Source of the DNA: M3007 sp031425035 | Lineage (GTDB): Bacteria; Bacteroidota; Bacteroidia; Chitinophagales; Saprospiraceae | Length of the DNA stretch: 64,000 nt | Direction of reading: 5' to 3' | Assembly: GCA_031425035.1 (NCBI GenBank) | Contig: JANPIN010000046.1 | Location: 1-64,000, forward strand | Shown: one piece after another, positions 41,118 to 51,340 of the stretch | Numbering within the stretch: position 1 is the stretch's first letter | Layout of the letters: the number at the start of each line of letters is the position of its first letter | The notes under the pieces: model-generated | What the model was told of the DNA's origin: nothing | Seen by the model: the letters and a program-made list of their open reading frames with translations, nothing else | Databases searched by the model: none | Position numbers and translations under genes: made by a program

Positions 41118-44100
41118 ATGAAGCACGCTTCTTCCATCACCGGATTTTTATGCCTGATTTTCCTGCTGCTTGGCAGCACCCGATCGACGGCTCAATTTCA
41201 ACGCTTGTATGGCAATGCGCAAGACAACCAGTTCTTTAAAATCATCCCCGACGGGCTGCAATTTTATGTACTCGGTATTGACGCTGGCAATGCAACCGTC
41301 ACGCGCATCAGCAGTACGGGTCAGCAACTTTGGACGCGCCGGCTTAATATTCCTTCAGGCCTCACCGACGCGGTAATAATGCCGACCACCGGGGAACTGA
41401 TGTTCGTGGGTTTCACGCTCCCTTTTAACACGAGTAATAAAAGCCTGCTGGGGGTGATTAACTCCCAGGGCGTGGTCAATGCCATTATCGATTACGACAC
41501 GCCTGGAGCGGAGGCTTTTTCCAATATTGTGGTCAACCCGGGCGGCAACTCCTTTTCCATACTCGGCTTTCACTCCCCGCAGGGTACAGAAGAGGTTGTT
41601 TTTTTGCAGGTGAATACCAATGCCATCATCACCTCCAAGCGTCGGTTTGCCGGCCCGGATGCGCGTTTTGCCACCGAGCTGGAAGTGTATGCGCCATTTG
41701 CCGGCATCAATGATTTCTTAGTGGCGGGTTCCTGGGGGACTACCGGCGTCATCTACCGCATGGATAATACCGGGATGCTGGTCAACGGGGTGATAGAATC
41801 CGATCCTTACACCTTTAAAGAAGTTACCACCGCGAGCAACGGGGACGTGCTGGCAACCATGCAGTCCTCGACCGGCGCTGCGCCACGCCTGGTTCGTTTC
41901 GACAGCAACCTGTTTCCCCTTTGGGACGTGAGCCTCAGCGGGATGGACGACGTTTATCAGGTTATAGAAGCCAGTGCCGGCGATTTCTATGCCCTGGGCA
42001 CGGGTGTATTCAATGGATTGCAACGATCGGTTATTTTAAAACTGCATGATAACGGCAGCCCGTTGCCGGCCCTGATCTGGGTGAAATACCTGGACCACGG
42101 CGAAACTTCCTATACGGGCGGTACCATGGCGCTCCTGCCATTCGGTAACCTCGCTTTTACCGACGGACGGACGGGCAACCCCACTGGCCTGGGGCAAGAT
42201 GATGCCTATTTTGCGATGACCAATGGAGATCTCACTTCCGATTGTACGACCAAAGACACCATCATCCTGCAACCCCATACCGCATTATGGAATTCGCCAG
42301 TGCCTTTGGACCTGCTGAACTACGATCCGCCCGTCGGTCTGGACGTTGGAGATTCCGACGCCGGCTGGCAGCAAAGAGCCGGCTGTAGCGTCATGAACCC
42401 GATCATTCAGTGCGCCGACATCCGGGTACTGGTCGAGCCGGAATACAGCGGGCGGGCGGTAGCTTTTGGAGAAGGCGTGATGGTAGAGGGGGATCAGGTT
42501 ACCCTGGATTGTAGCCCGGCGTCGGGATCCATTTTCCCGGTCGGTAATACGACCGTCAACTGCATTGCCACAAGTGCGAATGGCGAAACGGCTTCCTGTT
42601 CCTTTGTTCTGACCGTTGAAAAAATGGCTTTTGACAGTGTCCAGCCGCCTGCTCCGCTTTCGCCGGAAGGTTTGTTCGACCGGGTCCGCGATCGTTTCGG
42701 CAACCCCTATCGCCTGGCCGATCTGCAAATTCCCGAAACCCAGAGCGGCAGCTTATTATGCGTGGCTTCCGGTTATTTTAACTTGTATTTTGAAGTGGGA
42801 TGCGGCATGGATGGTAATTCGCCCGTAGAAGTAGCCCGGCGAAATGTACTTTGTCAACTATACTCGGATTTGTCGCAATTCATCGCCCGACCTGCCGGGG
42901 CCACGGATAAAGTAAATATCTGGGTCCGCAACTTGGCCAACCTGCAAGGCATAAATGCCAATTTTGTAGGCGTAGCGACGTCGTTCTATGTGCTGCCGGC
43001 TACAGGGAGTAACGGGCCGTTTTCGGGGGGTATAGCAGACGGGGAAGTTTGGAAAACCATTAACTCCGGCATGGATTCTTACAAGGGTGTCGCATCTCCC
43101 CTGCAGGTAGCCGGGGGCGGAAGCCTGGGCTTTTATCACGGCTATGTTGCTTTTAATTTTTCCAATCCCAACGTACAGTGGCATACCGATCTCAATACGC
43201 CCACCAGCTTCAACCTGTTGGATCTGTACACCGTAGCATTGCATGAGGCGACGCATAGCCTTGGGGTAAGTTCTTTGCTCTGGGCAGGTGGTATTTCCGT
43301 AATGACCGCCATAAACCAGGGCAACAGCTCGCCTTTCCCACATTTCTTCAGTCGTTACGATGACTTTTTATGGACAGAACCGAACCTGCCGGGTTATCCG
43401 AACAAAAAACTTATTACGAATACGGGCGCCTGCCAAATGTATAATTATCAGTTTAATCCGTTGGTCAGCCCGAATGTTTTGCAACCGAACTTATTGGGCG
43501 CCGGCCTATGTCTGCCTGATTTTACCAATTGCGCTTACGCTGTTCACTTTGTAGCGCCGTCGGTGGATAAGCCGGTTTACACACCCAACTGTTGGGAAGG
43601 GGGCAGTTCCCTGAGTCATTTGGAGGACGGATGCCCCAACGTCCTGCAAAACAACCTGTACTATGTGATGTGTAATGCCCTGGATCGCGGCCCGGCTTAC
43701 ATGAAGCGTTCGCTCAAACCGGAAGAACGACAGGTATTGTGTGAATTGGGCTACAAAACGGGCAGTACTTACGGCAATACCGCACAAATGACCAGCGCGA
43801 CCTATCCGGGCGGTATTTGTCCGGGCTTAGGTGTTGCCGGGGTGAACGATGGCATTTCACCAACCGGTGCGTTCACGAATATGCTGAATGTTAATGCAAC
43901 CCTCACCGGCATTAATATTATGGGTAACGACGTAGCGGCAGGGTTTGAATGTCTGGAAGTCATTTATGGCGGCGGTTCCGCGTCTCCAGCCAGCGGAAGC
44001 TCGCTAACGACTATTACTTACAGTTCAGTCGGCACCACCCCGGGCACCAAACTGCTGCGCTACGTGCCAGTTAGCAGCAGCGGCAAAAAAGGAAACATTA

Positions 44101-47100
44101 CCTATGTTTTTGTCCGGGTGAAAAGTTCTACTTGCCAGCCAACCGGTCTATGCGATATAATTTCTAACGGCGGTTTTGAGATGGCAACCGGTTGCTCGGC
44201 ACTGGTGCCTGCCGGCGGGGCACTTCTGAATTGCTGGGAGCCCTTCAGCGGTTCGCCGGATTTGTTGACCCGGTCTTGCACTACTTTCGGAGCTCAGGTG
44301 GCTGTCTCTACTTTTAACAGCGTTCCACCCACCAATACCCATAATATTCCGTCCAACAATAGTTTTATTGGTCTCTATGCCAACAACCCCGGATCCAGTG
44401 CATTCCGGTTTTCCGAATCGATACAGACCCAATTGGCAACGCCATTGGTGCCCGGCCAGACCTATAAAATTTCTTTCTGGGCCAAGGTCAACAACAATTT
44501 AAACGGGCCATCCAGTAACGTTCCGGCCCAGCTTCAGTTTTCCGCCACCCCCTCTTATCCTTTGGTGGCCATTGCGCAGAATGTCTATCCCGGCACGCTA
44601 TCTCCGTTTTCGACCCTTACCGTGCCAAATAACAATATCTGGAATCAGTTAACTACACCGTCTTTTACCATATCCGGTAACGTCCCCCTATCGAACCTGA
44701 TCATCGGGTATCCCGCTACAAGTGTACCATTAGGCATTGGCGCCTACGTTTTTTTGGATGATATACAATTGATTCCAATTGGTACCGCTTCGACTTTCAC
44801 ACCGTCAACGCCGCTTTGCACGACATCTTTGCCGTTATTCCTGAACCCGACGGTTTCCATTCCGGGCGGTGTTTTTACGGGCACAGGCGTGACCAACAAC
44901 GGGGGTAATTATTATTTTAACCCCTCCGTTGGCGTCGGCAATTACGTGCTCACCTACACGGTCACCGATGCCAACGGCTGCATAACCACGGTAACGGCGA
45001 CCATCGTGGTCGCCCTCCCGCCAGTCTTAAGTTATGTGCAGCCGGTCAATCCTTTATGCCTGAATGACCCGGCCATCAACCTCAGTTCCCTGGTTACCCC
45101 GGGCGGCGGCTCCTTCTCCGGGCCGGGGGTCACGGGTACTACTTTTATTCCGGCCAATGCGGGTGTAGGGACCCACCCCATCACCTACAGCTATTCAGGC
45201 GGGGCTTGTCCAACTTCGGTTACGTTCAATATTCAGGTAATAGTCTGCGGGGACACCTGCGAAATTTCCAACCGTTGCCTGGATTTTGACGGGGCGGACG
45301 ATTACGTTGATGTGGGCAATCCATTGAATAACAGCGCCTTGCAAAATAATTTTACCGTGGCCTGCTGGTTCAGGGACGATCTGCCGGTTTTGCCTGTTGA
45401 CGGTTGGTTTCATCATTTGTTCGGTTTTTCCTGGTCGGGGCCGGTGTTCGAAGTGGGTGAAACGGACGGGTATTTGACCTTTAACGGCGCTACCCTCCTG
45501 CAATCCTCCACCATCCTGCTTCGCGATGGGAAATGGCATCACCTGGCGGCCGTCAAAAATGGCAATTTAGCCACGATCTTTCTGGACGGCCAACCGGTGA
45601 CCGGAATGATTAACCTGAACGTGGGCACGTATACGGGCGCGGCGCAAAATTTTCACATCGGCGACTGGACCAGCGGGGGCGTGTTCCCACGTTTCTGGAA
45701 AGGCCGGATCGACGAGTTCAAAGTCTGGGGTGCGGCACTTGGCGCAGCGCAGATACAGGAAGAAATGTTTTGCAGCCTGGATCCGAAGAACGTCAATCTG
45801 CTCGTCCATTTTCCATTCGATCAATTCACCGCCTGGGGCAATAACAGCGGCCAAACCCTCGCCCAGAATGTGGTGCTTGGCGGCCCGAACGGTACGTTGA
45901 AAAATTTTACCCTAACGGGCAACACTTCCAATTGGGTCGGACGCGGGCGTGACCGGCTGCCTAATTGCAACGTTGATCATTTTGCGTGGTACGAAGGGAA
46001 CAACCGGGGCAATTATGCCGGTCGTTCGAAGGTATACGATGGCGATATTTTTACTGCCGGTCAGGAAATCGTAGATCCTATTCTTACTCCTCTCGACGAA
46101 GGGCATCCGACTTTCACCCGCCGTCGTCCGGATGGCAGTATAGCCTGGCGCGTACTTTTCAACATACAGGGCGTCCTGAATGATTTTGTCCGCACCGATG
46201 AAGGTTGCTACCTGTTGGTCGGCCACACGCCTAAATACGTGCTTAACAACCGTTGCTTCATCGCCCGGGTAAGTCCGACCGGCGCCTTGCAATGGATGCA
46301 TGAATTTAATTTTGCCAACGACCGGGAATCGCTCAACCGCATAATCCGCAGCGACGACCCCAATGCCGGACTTTATCCCTACATCATCAGCGGTATTATG
46401 CGCAACCCGGTGCCGGGCGTTTCGGGGAGCTCATACGACGACGTACTGTTGCTGGCTGTGGACAATCAGGGAAACATCGGCTGGATACGCAAACTCGGCG
46501 ATAACGCCGGGTCATTTACGGACGATGAATTTCACGCCGATCTGATCAATTTCAACGGCGGCTACGCGCTGACCGGGCTGTACCGGAATACGATCATCGC
46601 CTATCCCGTGATCTTTCGAACCGATTACGCCGGTGTGCAAAGCGCCATCTCCACGCAGTACCAGTCCGGCGATTATTTCTCGGATATCGAACCGATCAGC
46701 AATGGATCTGCCCTGATCATTGCCGGCCAACTCAGCAACGGCAACGCGCTGCTGGCCAAAGTAGATGCTTCGGGCAATCAGGTCTGGTCCAAAGCTTTCC
46801 CCTTACTCAGCGCTTTCCGGAAATTGGTCATACAACCCAATGGCGACATTTACGCCGTTGGTCAGCGGAAATTACCCCTCGGCCGCTACCACAATGTGAT
46901 TGTCAAAGTGCATGATTCCGGGACCACGATGACCGTCGCCTGGCAAAAATCGGCCGAGCAGGCGGTACTGGGAGAATTCGAATGGAAACCGGGCGACCTG
47001 ACCTGGTACAGCGGAAAGATGTTCTTTTTCACCGACTCGCGCTTTATCCAGCGGCCAGGCTGGTATAATGGCAACATCGGAGCGGCTATGTACGCGCTGG

Positions 47101-48803
47101 ATCAAACGCCCGACATCTGCCCCTTTATCAAGGAACCACTGCCGATGCCCGTGGATTACCCGCTTATGCGCTCGCAAATGGCGCCCCTGACCGGTAATTT
47201 GTTCACGCCTCCGGCACCTACCATTGGCATTCCCGCCGTTGCGCTGGTGCTGCCCCGTGATTCGCTTTGCCCGGACTATGGCTGTGAATGTGCATTCGTC
47301 CAACTGGCGTTCAGCAAAAACTGGCCGATACCGGTCTGGTCTAAAAAGGTTGCCGACTGCGGACTCGCGCCTGTGGCCTTGCCGGGCTGCCCGTCGCCAT
47401 ATAACCCCCTTAAATTCAGCGGGAAACTACAGTGCAAAGGGGGCTGCGCTTTCAATGGTTTGACCTGGACGATCACCGATCCGAACAACAACGTCACGAC
47501 CGGCGCTTCGGCCACAGCACTTTTCAACATCCCTTTGCCCATTGCCTTGTTGCAGATTCCGACGCCGGGGGTGTACACCATTGTGTTGACCGGCAAATGC
47601 GGTACCAAGACCTGTACCTGTACCGTGAAGTTCACCGTACCGGCCTGCCCGCCACCCTGCGATTGCACGGAACCGAAATTTACGAGCGACGTCAATGCCG
47701 GTTTCAATTGGGTTCAATTGCCCAATTGTCAGTTCAAATTAACAGCAAAATCGTTGACGCCCTGCGACGTCGTAACCTGGAAAGTGGCCTCAGCGGGCAG
47801 TAATGTCTTTACAAATATCGCCACCGGCTCCGGCAATCAAACCATCAATTACCAGTTCCCAATTACCGGCCAGTACGTTGTTTGCATGACCGTAAAGAGG
47901 ACGCCTTCCGGTGGTGGCCTACCCTGCATCCGATCCCGTTGCTGGACGTTGGACGTAGATTGCAGCTTGCTGGCGGATTTTACGAACCTTCAGGATAATT
48001 GCAGCGGTTCCGTAGTGGAAAACAGTGGCTTTACCCTGGAAGCGGAGGCCGGCGGTTTGCTGGACGGAGGAGCCGCAGTACATTGGGATGCTTCCGCAGG
48101 CAACCCGGAAGTCGTGCTCGAACCCGGAAAACTCGACCCGAATTATGTGCGTCTGCGCGGCAGCGGGCTGGCAGCCGACCTGCTTTATCAGGATTCCTTA
48201 CCGCTGAATGAATGGGACAGCGTGCGATTCACCATGGGCATTCGGCCACTCACGGACCTGGTATTGCCGGGTACGGAATTGGTGGTGCGGCTCTCCGCCG
48301 AACGACAGGATTCCCTGCTTTGCCAGGACAGTAGCTGTTTGGAACTGATGCGGTTGCCGCTCGCCGATCTGGACAGTTCCATCTGGCTGACTGCGGGCAC
48401 CTCGTTGATCATAAAAAATTCGGCCTTCCGTTTTCTGACCGTTCAGGTAGAGAACCCGTTTTTCGAGGATGATCTTTCAGCGAAATCGGTGGTGGATATT
48501 GACAACGTCTGCCTTTCGAAATACGACCTGGTAGCTACGAAACAGCCGGAGCAGCTCCTGCATTTCCGCATCTTCCCTAACCCTAATCCAGGCACCTTCA
48601 CTATTCAGCTGCCGCAAGCCGCAGGGGTAGGCATTACTTTCCGGATCATCGGCCTCACCGGGCAGGCGCTGCTGGAAAACCCCAGCCAGCCGGGCATGGA
48701 ACGTCAAACGGTGAATGCTACGATCTTGCCACCGGGCCTCTACTTCCTCGAAGTAATGTCGGAAGGCCGGGTGCTGGCCGTTGAGAAATTCGTGAAGCAG
48801 TAA
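41118..48803 (+). CDS. Giant T9SS-sorted protein with metalloprotease-like, LamG and propeller modules
   Basis: This 2561-aa protein has a signal peptide ending near STAQ. Order of parts: a propeller-like module (~25-400); an HYR-like domain (~425-505, with GSIFPVGNTTVNCIATSANG); a zinc-metalloprotease-like region (~510-900) with HEATHSLG at 709-716 and a later GGSSLSHLEDGC and MKRSLKPEERQVLCELGY; a carbohydrate-binding-like domain (~1020-1235); two 'GxGVxxxxFxPxxAGxGxxxITYxY' repeats (~1250-1375); a LamG domain (~1385-1575); a second propeller-like module (~1600-2020); Cys-rich Ig-like modules; and a sorting domain ending AVEKFVKQ. Zinc-dependent proteolysis is suggested, but a third zinc ligand is not obvious. 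It is the last gene of the surface-protein block and is followed by a terminator. Confidence 0.85.
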   Translation: MKHASSITGFLCLIFLLLGSTRSTAQFQRLYGNAQDNQFFKIIPDGLQFYVLGIDAGNATVTRISSTGQQLWTRRLNIPSGLTDAVIMPTTGELMFVGFTLPFNTSNKSLLGVINSQGVVNAIIDYDTPGAEAFSNIVVNPGGNSFSILGFHSPQGTEEVVFLQVNTNAIITSKRRFAGPDARFATELEVYAPFAGINDFLVAGSWGTTGVIYRMDNTGMLVNGVIESDPYTFKEVTTASNGDVLATMQSSTGAAPRLVRFDSNLFPLWDVSLSGMDDVYQVIEASAGDFYALGTGVFNGLQRSVILKLHDNGSPLPALIWVKYLDHGETSYTGGTMALLPFGNLAFTDGRTGNPTGLGQDDAYFAMTNGDLTSDCTTKDTIILQPHTALWNSPVPLDLLNYDPPVGLDVGDSDAGWQQRAGCSVMNPIIQCADIRVLVEPEYSGRAVAFGEGVMVEGDQVTLDCSPASGSIFPVGNTTVNCIATSANGETASCSFVLTVEKMAFDSVQPPAPLSPEGLFDRVRDRFGNPYRLADLQIPETQSGSLLCVASGYFNLYFEVGCGMDGNSPVEVARRNVLCQLYSDLSQFIARPAGATDKVNIWVRNLANLQGINANFVGVATSFYVLPATGSNGPFSGGIADGEVWKTINSGMDSYKGVASPLQVAGGGSLGFYHGYVAFNFSNPNVQWHTDLNTPTSFNLLDLYTVALHEATHSLGVSSLLWAGGISVMTAINQGNSSPFPHFFSRYDDFLWTEPNLPGYPNKKLITNTGACQMYNYQFNPLVSPNVLQPNLLGAGLCLPDFTNCAYAVHFVAPSVDKPVYTPNCWEGGSSLSHLEDGCPNVLQNNLYYVMCNALDRGPAYMKRSLKPEERQVLCELGYKTGSTYGNTAQMTSATYPGGICPGLGVAGVNDGISPTGAFTNMLNVNATLTGINIMGNDVAAGFECLEVIYGGGSASPASGSSLTTITYSSVGTTPGTKLLRYVPVSSSGKKGNITYVFVRVKSSTCQPTGLCDIISNGGFEMATGCSALVPAGGALLNCWEPFSGSPDLLTRSCTTFGAQVAVSTFNSVPPTNTHNIPSNNSFIGLYANNPGSSAFRFSESIQTQLATPLVPGQTYKISFWAKVNNNLNGPSSNVPAQLQFSATPSYPLVAIAQNVYPGTLSPFSTLTVPNNNIWNQLTTPSFTISGNVPLSNLIIGYPATSVPLGIGAYVFLDDIQLIPIGTASTFTPSTPLCTTSLPLFLNPTVSIPGGVFTGTGVTNNGGNYYFNPSVGVGNYVLTYTVTDANGCITTVTATIVVALPPVLSYVQPVNPLCLNDPAINLSSLVTPGGGSFSGPGVTGTTFIPANAGVGTHPITYSYSGGACPTSVTFNIQVIVCGDTCEISNRCLDFDGADDYVDVGNPLNNSALQNNFTVACWFRDDLPVLPVDGWFHHLFGFSWSGPVFEVGETDGYLTFNGATLLQSSTILLRDGKWHHLAAVKNGNLATIFLDGQPVTGMINLNVGTYTGAAQNFHIGDWTSGGVFPRFWKGRIDEFKVWGAALGAAQIQEEMFCSLDPKNVNLLVHFPFDQFTAWGNNSGQTLAQNVVLGGPNGTLKNFTLTGNTSNWVGRGRDRLPNCNVDHFAWYEGNNRGNYAGRSKVYDGDIFTAGQEIVDPILTPLDEGHPTFTRRRPDGSIAWRVLFNIQGVLNDFVRTDEGCYLLVGHTPKYVLNNRCFIARVSPTGALQWMHEFNFANDRESLNRIIRSDDPNAGLYPYIISGIMRNPVPGVSGSSYDDVLLLAVDNQGNIGWIRKLGDNAGSFTDDEFHADLINFNGGYALTGLYRNTIIAYPVIFRTDYAGVQSAISTQYQSGDYFSDIEPISNGSALIIAGQLSNGNALLAKVDASGNQVWSKAFPLLSAFRKLVIQPNGDIYAVGQRKLPLGRYHNVIVKVHDSGTTMTVAWQKSAEQAVLGEFEWKPGDLTWYSGKMFFFTDSRFIQRPGWYNGNIGAAMYALDQTPDICPFIKEPLPMPVDYPLMRSQMAPLTGNLFTPPAPTIGIPAVALVLPRDSLCPDYGCECAFVQLAFSKNWPIPVWSKKVADCGLAPVALPGCPSPYNPLKFSGKLQCKGGCAFNGLTWTITDPNNNVTTGASATALFNIPLPIALLQIPTPGVYTIVLTGKCGTKTCTCTVKFTVPACPPPCDCTEPKFTSDVNAGFNWVQLPNCQFKLTAKSLTPCDVVTWKVASAGSNVFTNIATGSGNQTINYQFPITGQYVVCMTVKRTPSGGGLPCIRSRCWTLDVDCSLLADFTNLQDNCSGSVVENSGFTLEAEAGGLLDGGAAVHWDASAGNPEVVLEPGKLDPNYVRLRGSGLAADLLYQDSLPLNEWDSVRFTMGIRPLTDLVLPGTELVVRLSAERQDSLLCQDSSCLELMRLPLADLDSSIWLTAGTSLIIKNSAFRFLTVQVENPFFEDDLSAKSVVDIDNVCLSKYDLVATKQPEQLLHFRIFPNPNPGTFTIQLPQAAGVGITFRIIGLTGQALLENPSQPGMERQTVNATILPPGLYFLEVMSEGRVLAVEKFVKQ

Positions 48804-48816
48804 TATCCATATACCT

Positions 48817-48868
48817 CCGGGCCGCTTTGAAAATACCCATTTTTAAGGCGGCCCGGCTTTTAGTTTTT
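48817..48868 (+). terminator. Terminator after the giant surface-protein gene
   Basis: The arms CCGGGCCGCTTT (48817-48828) and AAGGCGGCCCGG (48845-48856) pair over 12 bp with one wobble, followed by CTTTTAGTTTTT. It lies between convergent genes. Confidence 0.8.
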
Positions 48869-48908
48869 CCAAAAACATTTTGCCATGAAAACTAAGTTGG
48901 ATGCTGCC

Positions 48909-49571
48909 TTAAGTAATATTTTTTGCCAGATTGCTGATCAGATGGTCAAAATCGATCGTCATTTCTTCCGGATCAGCCGGAGGCGCCGGTTGCCCGGTGG
49001 CCGTGGCCAGCGTATGGCTCTGCTTGCTCACTTTGTTATTTAACCGGTCCAGGAGTTGCAGTTGCAGCACCTGCATTTCTACGAGTTTATGCATCCGTTC
49101 TTCCAGCAGCAGGTCCATTTTCTGGTGCAGACTGCGGATCTCCAGCTCTGCTTTGAGGTTGATCATATAATCGTTCGCGGCGCGTTCGCGGTCTTTTTCC
49201 TCCACCCGGTTTTGCGACATCATGATCACCGGCGCCTGCAATGCGGCTATGCAGGAGAGCACCAGGTTGAGCAGAATAAAGGGGAAAGGGTCGAAGTGCG
49301 CGGTAGCGGGCGATAAAATATTAAATAGAATCCACAACACCAGGATGGAGAGAAATGTCAGAATAAACGTCCACGAACCGCCGAAACGCGCCACTTTATC
49401 CGAAACACGCTGGCCGGGCGTAATAGCGTCCTGTGGCGGGTGGAGGAGTTTGTCTATAATGAGTTTCTCTTCTTTTATTGCGTCTTCGACCAGATTGTGC
49501 AGCCGGCTAATTTGTTCGTCTTCGGACTGGAGAATACCACTGATATAAGCTGTATGCTGTTGTTTGGACAT
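48909..49571 (-). CDS. DUF1003 membrane protein
   Basis: This 220-aa protein matches DUF1003: TPGQRVSDKVARFGGSWTFI, then two helices (ILTFLSILVLWILFNIL and PFPFILLNLVLSCIAALQAPVIMMSQNR), then RAANDYMINLKAELEIRSLHQKMD, and a long amphipathic helix. The conserved PFPFILLNL and QAPVIMMSQNR blocks are family hallmarks. The family is thought to be membrane-embedded, and its role is unknown. The C-terminal ~40 residues are polar and probably disordered. It is convergent with the giant T9SS gene. Confidence 0.9.
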   Translation of the reverse strand: MSKQQHTAYISGILQSEDEQISRLHNLVEDAIKEEKLIIDKLLHPPQDAITPGQRVSDKVARFGGSWTFILTFLSILVLWILFNILSPATAHFDPFPFILLNLVLSCIAALQAPVIMMSQNRVEEKDRERAANDYMINLKAELEIRSLHQKMDLLLEERMHKLVEMQVLQLQLLDRLNNKVSKQSHTLATATGQPAPPADPEEMTIDFDHLISNLAKNIT

Positions 49572-49726
49572 AGCTGTGGATTGGCGATTTTAAATAATTA
49601 GGGGTAAAATTCGCTAAATTTACGTCCATTTTCACCGTATGAGTCAATGGGAAACTTGAAAAAAATGCCCGTTCCCACAGCAGAGAACGGGCAGAATTCA
49701 CACATACTAAAACCCCACTGCGACTT

Positions 49727-51295
49727 ATGCCCCGCTTTTCTACCTGCTGCCTCCAGATGTTGTTTTTTACTATCCCGCTGGCAGCTCAGCAGCCGGGTAT
49801 GCTTGACTCTGCTTTTGCCGATGGTGGTAAAACGACGCTGAACTTTGGCAGCGGGGACGACTACGGCCAATCGGTGGTCGTGCAGGAAGATGGAAAACTA
49901 GTCGTGGCCGGTTATGCCACGATCGGCAGCCAATTCCATTTCGCCCTGGCCCGTTACCTGCCGGATGGCAGACCCGATTCCACTTTCAGCAGCGACGGCC
50001 GGCAATCCACCAGTTTTGGTACTGGCGATCACCGGGCGTATGCCGTAGCGCTGCAGCCCGACGGCAAGATCGTGGTCGCTGGCTACGCAACGGTGAACAA
50101 TGAATTCGATTTTGCCGTAGCCCGTTATAAAACCGACGGTTCGCTGGATGCAAGTTTCAGCGGTGATGGGAAGACGACGACGAACGTGGGTGGTTTTTTT
50201 GATAAAGCCTACGCACTCCTGATTCAGCCGGATGGTAAAATCGTGCTGGGTGGGGTGTATGGTCAGAATACCAACTCCGATTTCGCCCTGGTGCGTTACC
50301 TGCCCAATGGCCAGCTGGACCCTACCTTCGGGAACAGTGGCATCGCCACGCTGTCGGTCGGCAACTCGTACGATGAGTTGCATGGACTGGCTTTACAGGA
50401 CGATGGCAAGATCGTGGGCGCCGGCTTTACGGACAACGGTACGGATTACGACTTTGCCGTGGCGCGTTTTACGACCAATGGTCAGCCCGATCTGGGTTTC
50501 AACGGGACCGGCAAACAAAGCACGGATATTGGCCTGGGCGACTACGGTCAGGCGGTCGGTTTGCAGGCGGGCGGCGCCATTATCGTACTGGGTTACACGG
50601 CCACGACCGCACTGGACTACGATTTTGCCCTCGTTCGCTACCTGGCGGATGGTACGCCCGACCCTGCTTTCGGCACGATGGGCCTGGCGGGTACGGTGGT
50701 TACCTCCATCAGCCCTTCGTTCGATGCTGGTTATGCACTTGCTTTGCAGGCGGATGGTAAAATACTGGCGGGCGGTTATACGCCTGGCGCTGGACACCCC
50801 GATTTTGCCCTCCTGACTTACCTGCATGACGGCACCTTAGATGAAACTTTTGGCGTAAACGGCGTAGCAAAAACCGATTTTTCAGGCGGTACGGATCAGA
50901 TTGCCGCCCTGGCCATCGATGGCAATAACAACACGGTTGCCGTGGGGCGTAGTAACAACGGCTCCGATTTTGATTTTGCGGTCGCACGGTATTTTTCAGT
51001 TTTACTGGTGGGAACGGGGGACATTACTTCGTCCGGCAGTCCATTAAGCCTGGCTCCGAATCCGGTCAATGGTCGTACGGTATTGCATTATGACCTGGAA
51101 AAAGAGCAGTTGGTCAGTCTGTATTTATATGATTTTTCGGGGAAGCTGATGCAGTCTTTTTTTGTCGGGGAAGAGCGGGAAGCTGGGCCGCAGCAGGAAG
51201 TGCTTAATCTTGGGAAAAATATTCCTGCGGGAAGGTACCTGCTGGTACTGAGCTCGGCAAGTGGTAAGCGGTGTTTGCAGGTTGTAAAGAATTGA
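49727..51295 (+). CDS. Delta-60 repeat beta-propeller protein with T9SS sorting domain
   Basis: This 522-aa protein has a signal peptide (PRFSTCCLQMLFFTIPLAAQ). About seven repeats of ~55 residues follow, each with 'AxxLQPDGKIVVAGY...FALARYLPDGxLDxxFxxDG', the delta-60 repeat that forms a secreted beta-propeller. A type A sorting domain (LSLAPNPVNGRTVLHYDLE, LYLYDFSGKLMQSF, IPAGRYLLVL) ends at LQVVKN. Such proteins are exported through T9SS; the ligand is unknown. Direct DNA similarity between repeats is moderate. The gene is convergent with the GH63 gene (29 bp). Confidence 0.93.
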   Translation: MPRFSTCCLQMLFFTIPLAAQQPGMLDSAFADGGKTTLNFGSGDDYGQSVVVQEDGKLVVAGYATIGSQFHFALARYLPDGRPDSTFSSDGRQSTSFGTGDHRAYAVALQPDGKIVVAGYATVNNEFDFAVARYKTDGSLDASFSGDGKTTTNVGGFFDKAYALLIQPDGKIVLGGVYGQNTNSDFALVRYLPNGQLDPTFGNSGIATLSVGNSYDELHGLALQDDGKIVGAGFTDNGTDYDFAVARFTTNGQPDLGFNGTGKQSTDIGLGDYGQAVGLQAGGAIIVLGYTATTALDYDFALVRYLADGTPDPAFGTMGLAGTVVTSISPSFDAGYALALQADGKILAGGYTPGAGHPDFALLTYLHDGTLDETFGVNGVAKTDFSGGTDQIAALAIDGNNNTVAVGRSNNGSDFDFAVARYFSVLLVGTGDITSSGSPLSLAPNPVNGRTVLHYDLEKEQLVSLYLYDFSGKLMQSFFVGEEREAGPQQEVLNLGKNIPAGRYLLVLSSASGKRCLQVVKN

Positions 51296-51302
51296 AAATG
51301 AG

Positions 51303-51340
51303 GCTTTGTCATGTTTCGCAGCGCTCAATATGACAAAAGC
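51303..51340. terminator. Weak hairpin at the 3' ends of two convergent genes
   Basis: GCTTTGTCAT (51303-51312) and ATGACAAAAGC (51330-51340) pair with one bulge. The hairpin overlaps the GH63 stop codon. No long T-tract is present. Confidence 0.35.

Noticed and set aside
48909..49571. DUF1003 gene considered as part of the T9SS surface block
   Set aside because: It is convergent, has no sorting domain and is cut off by a terminator.
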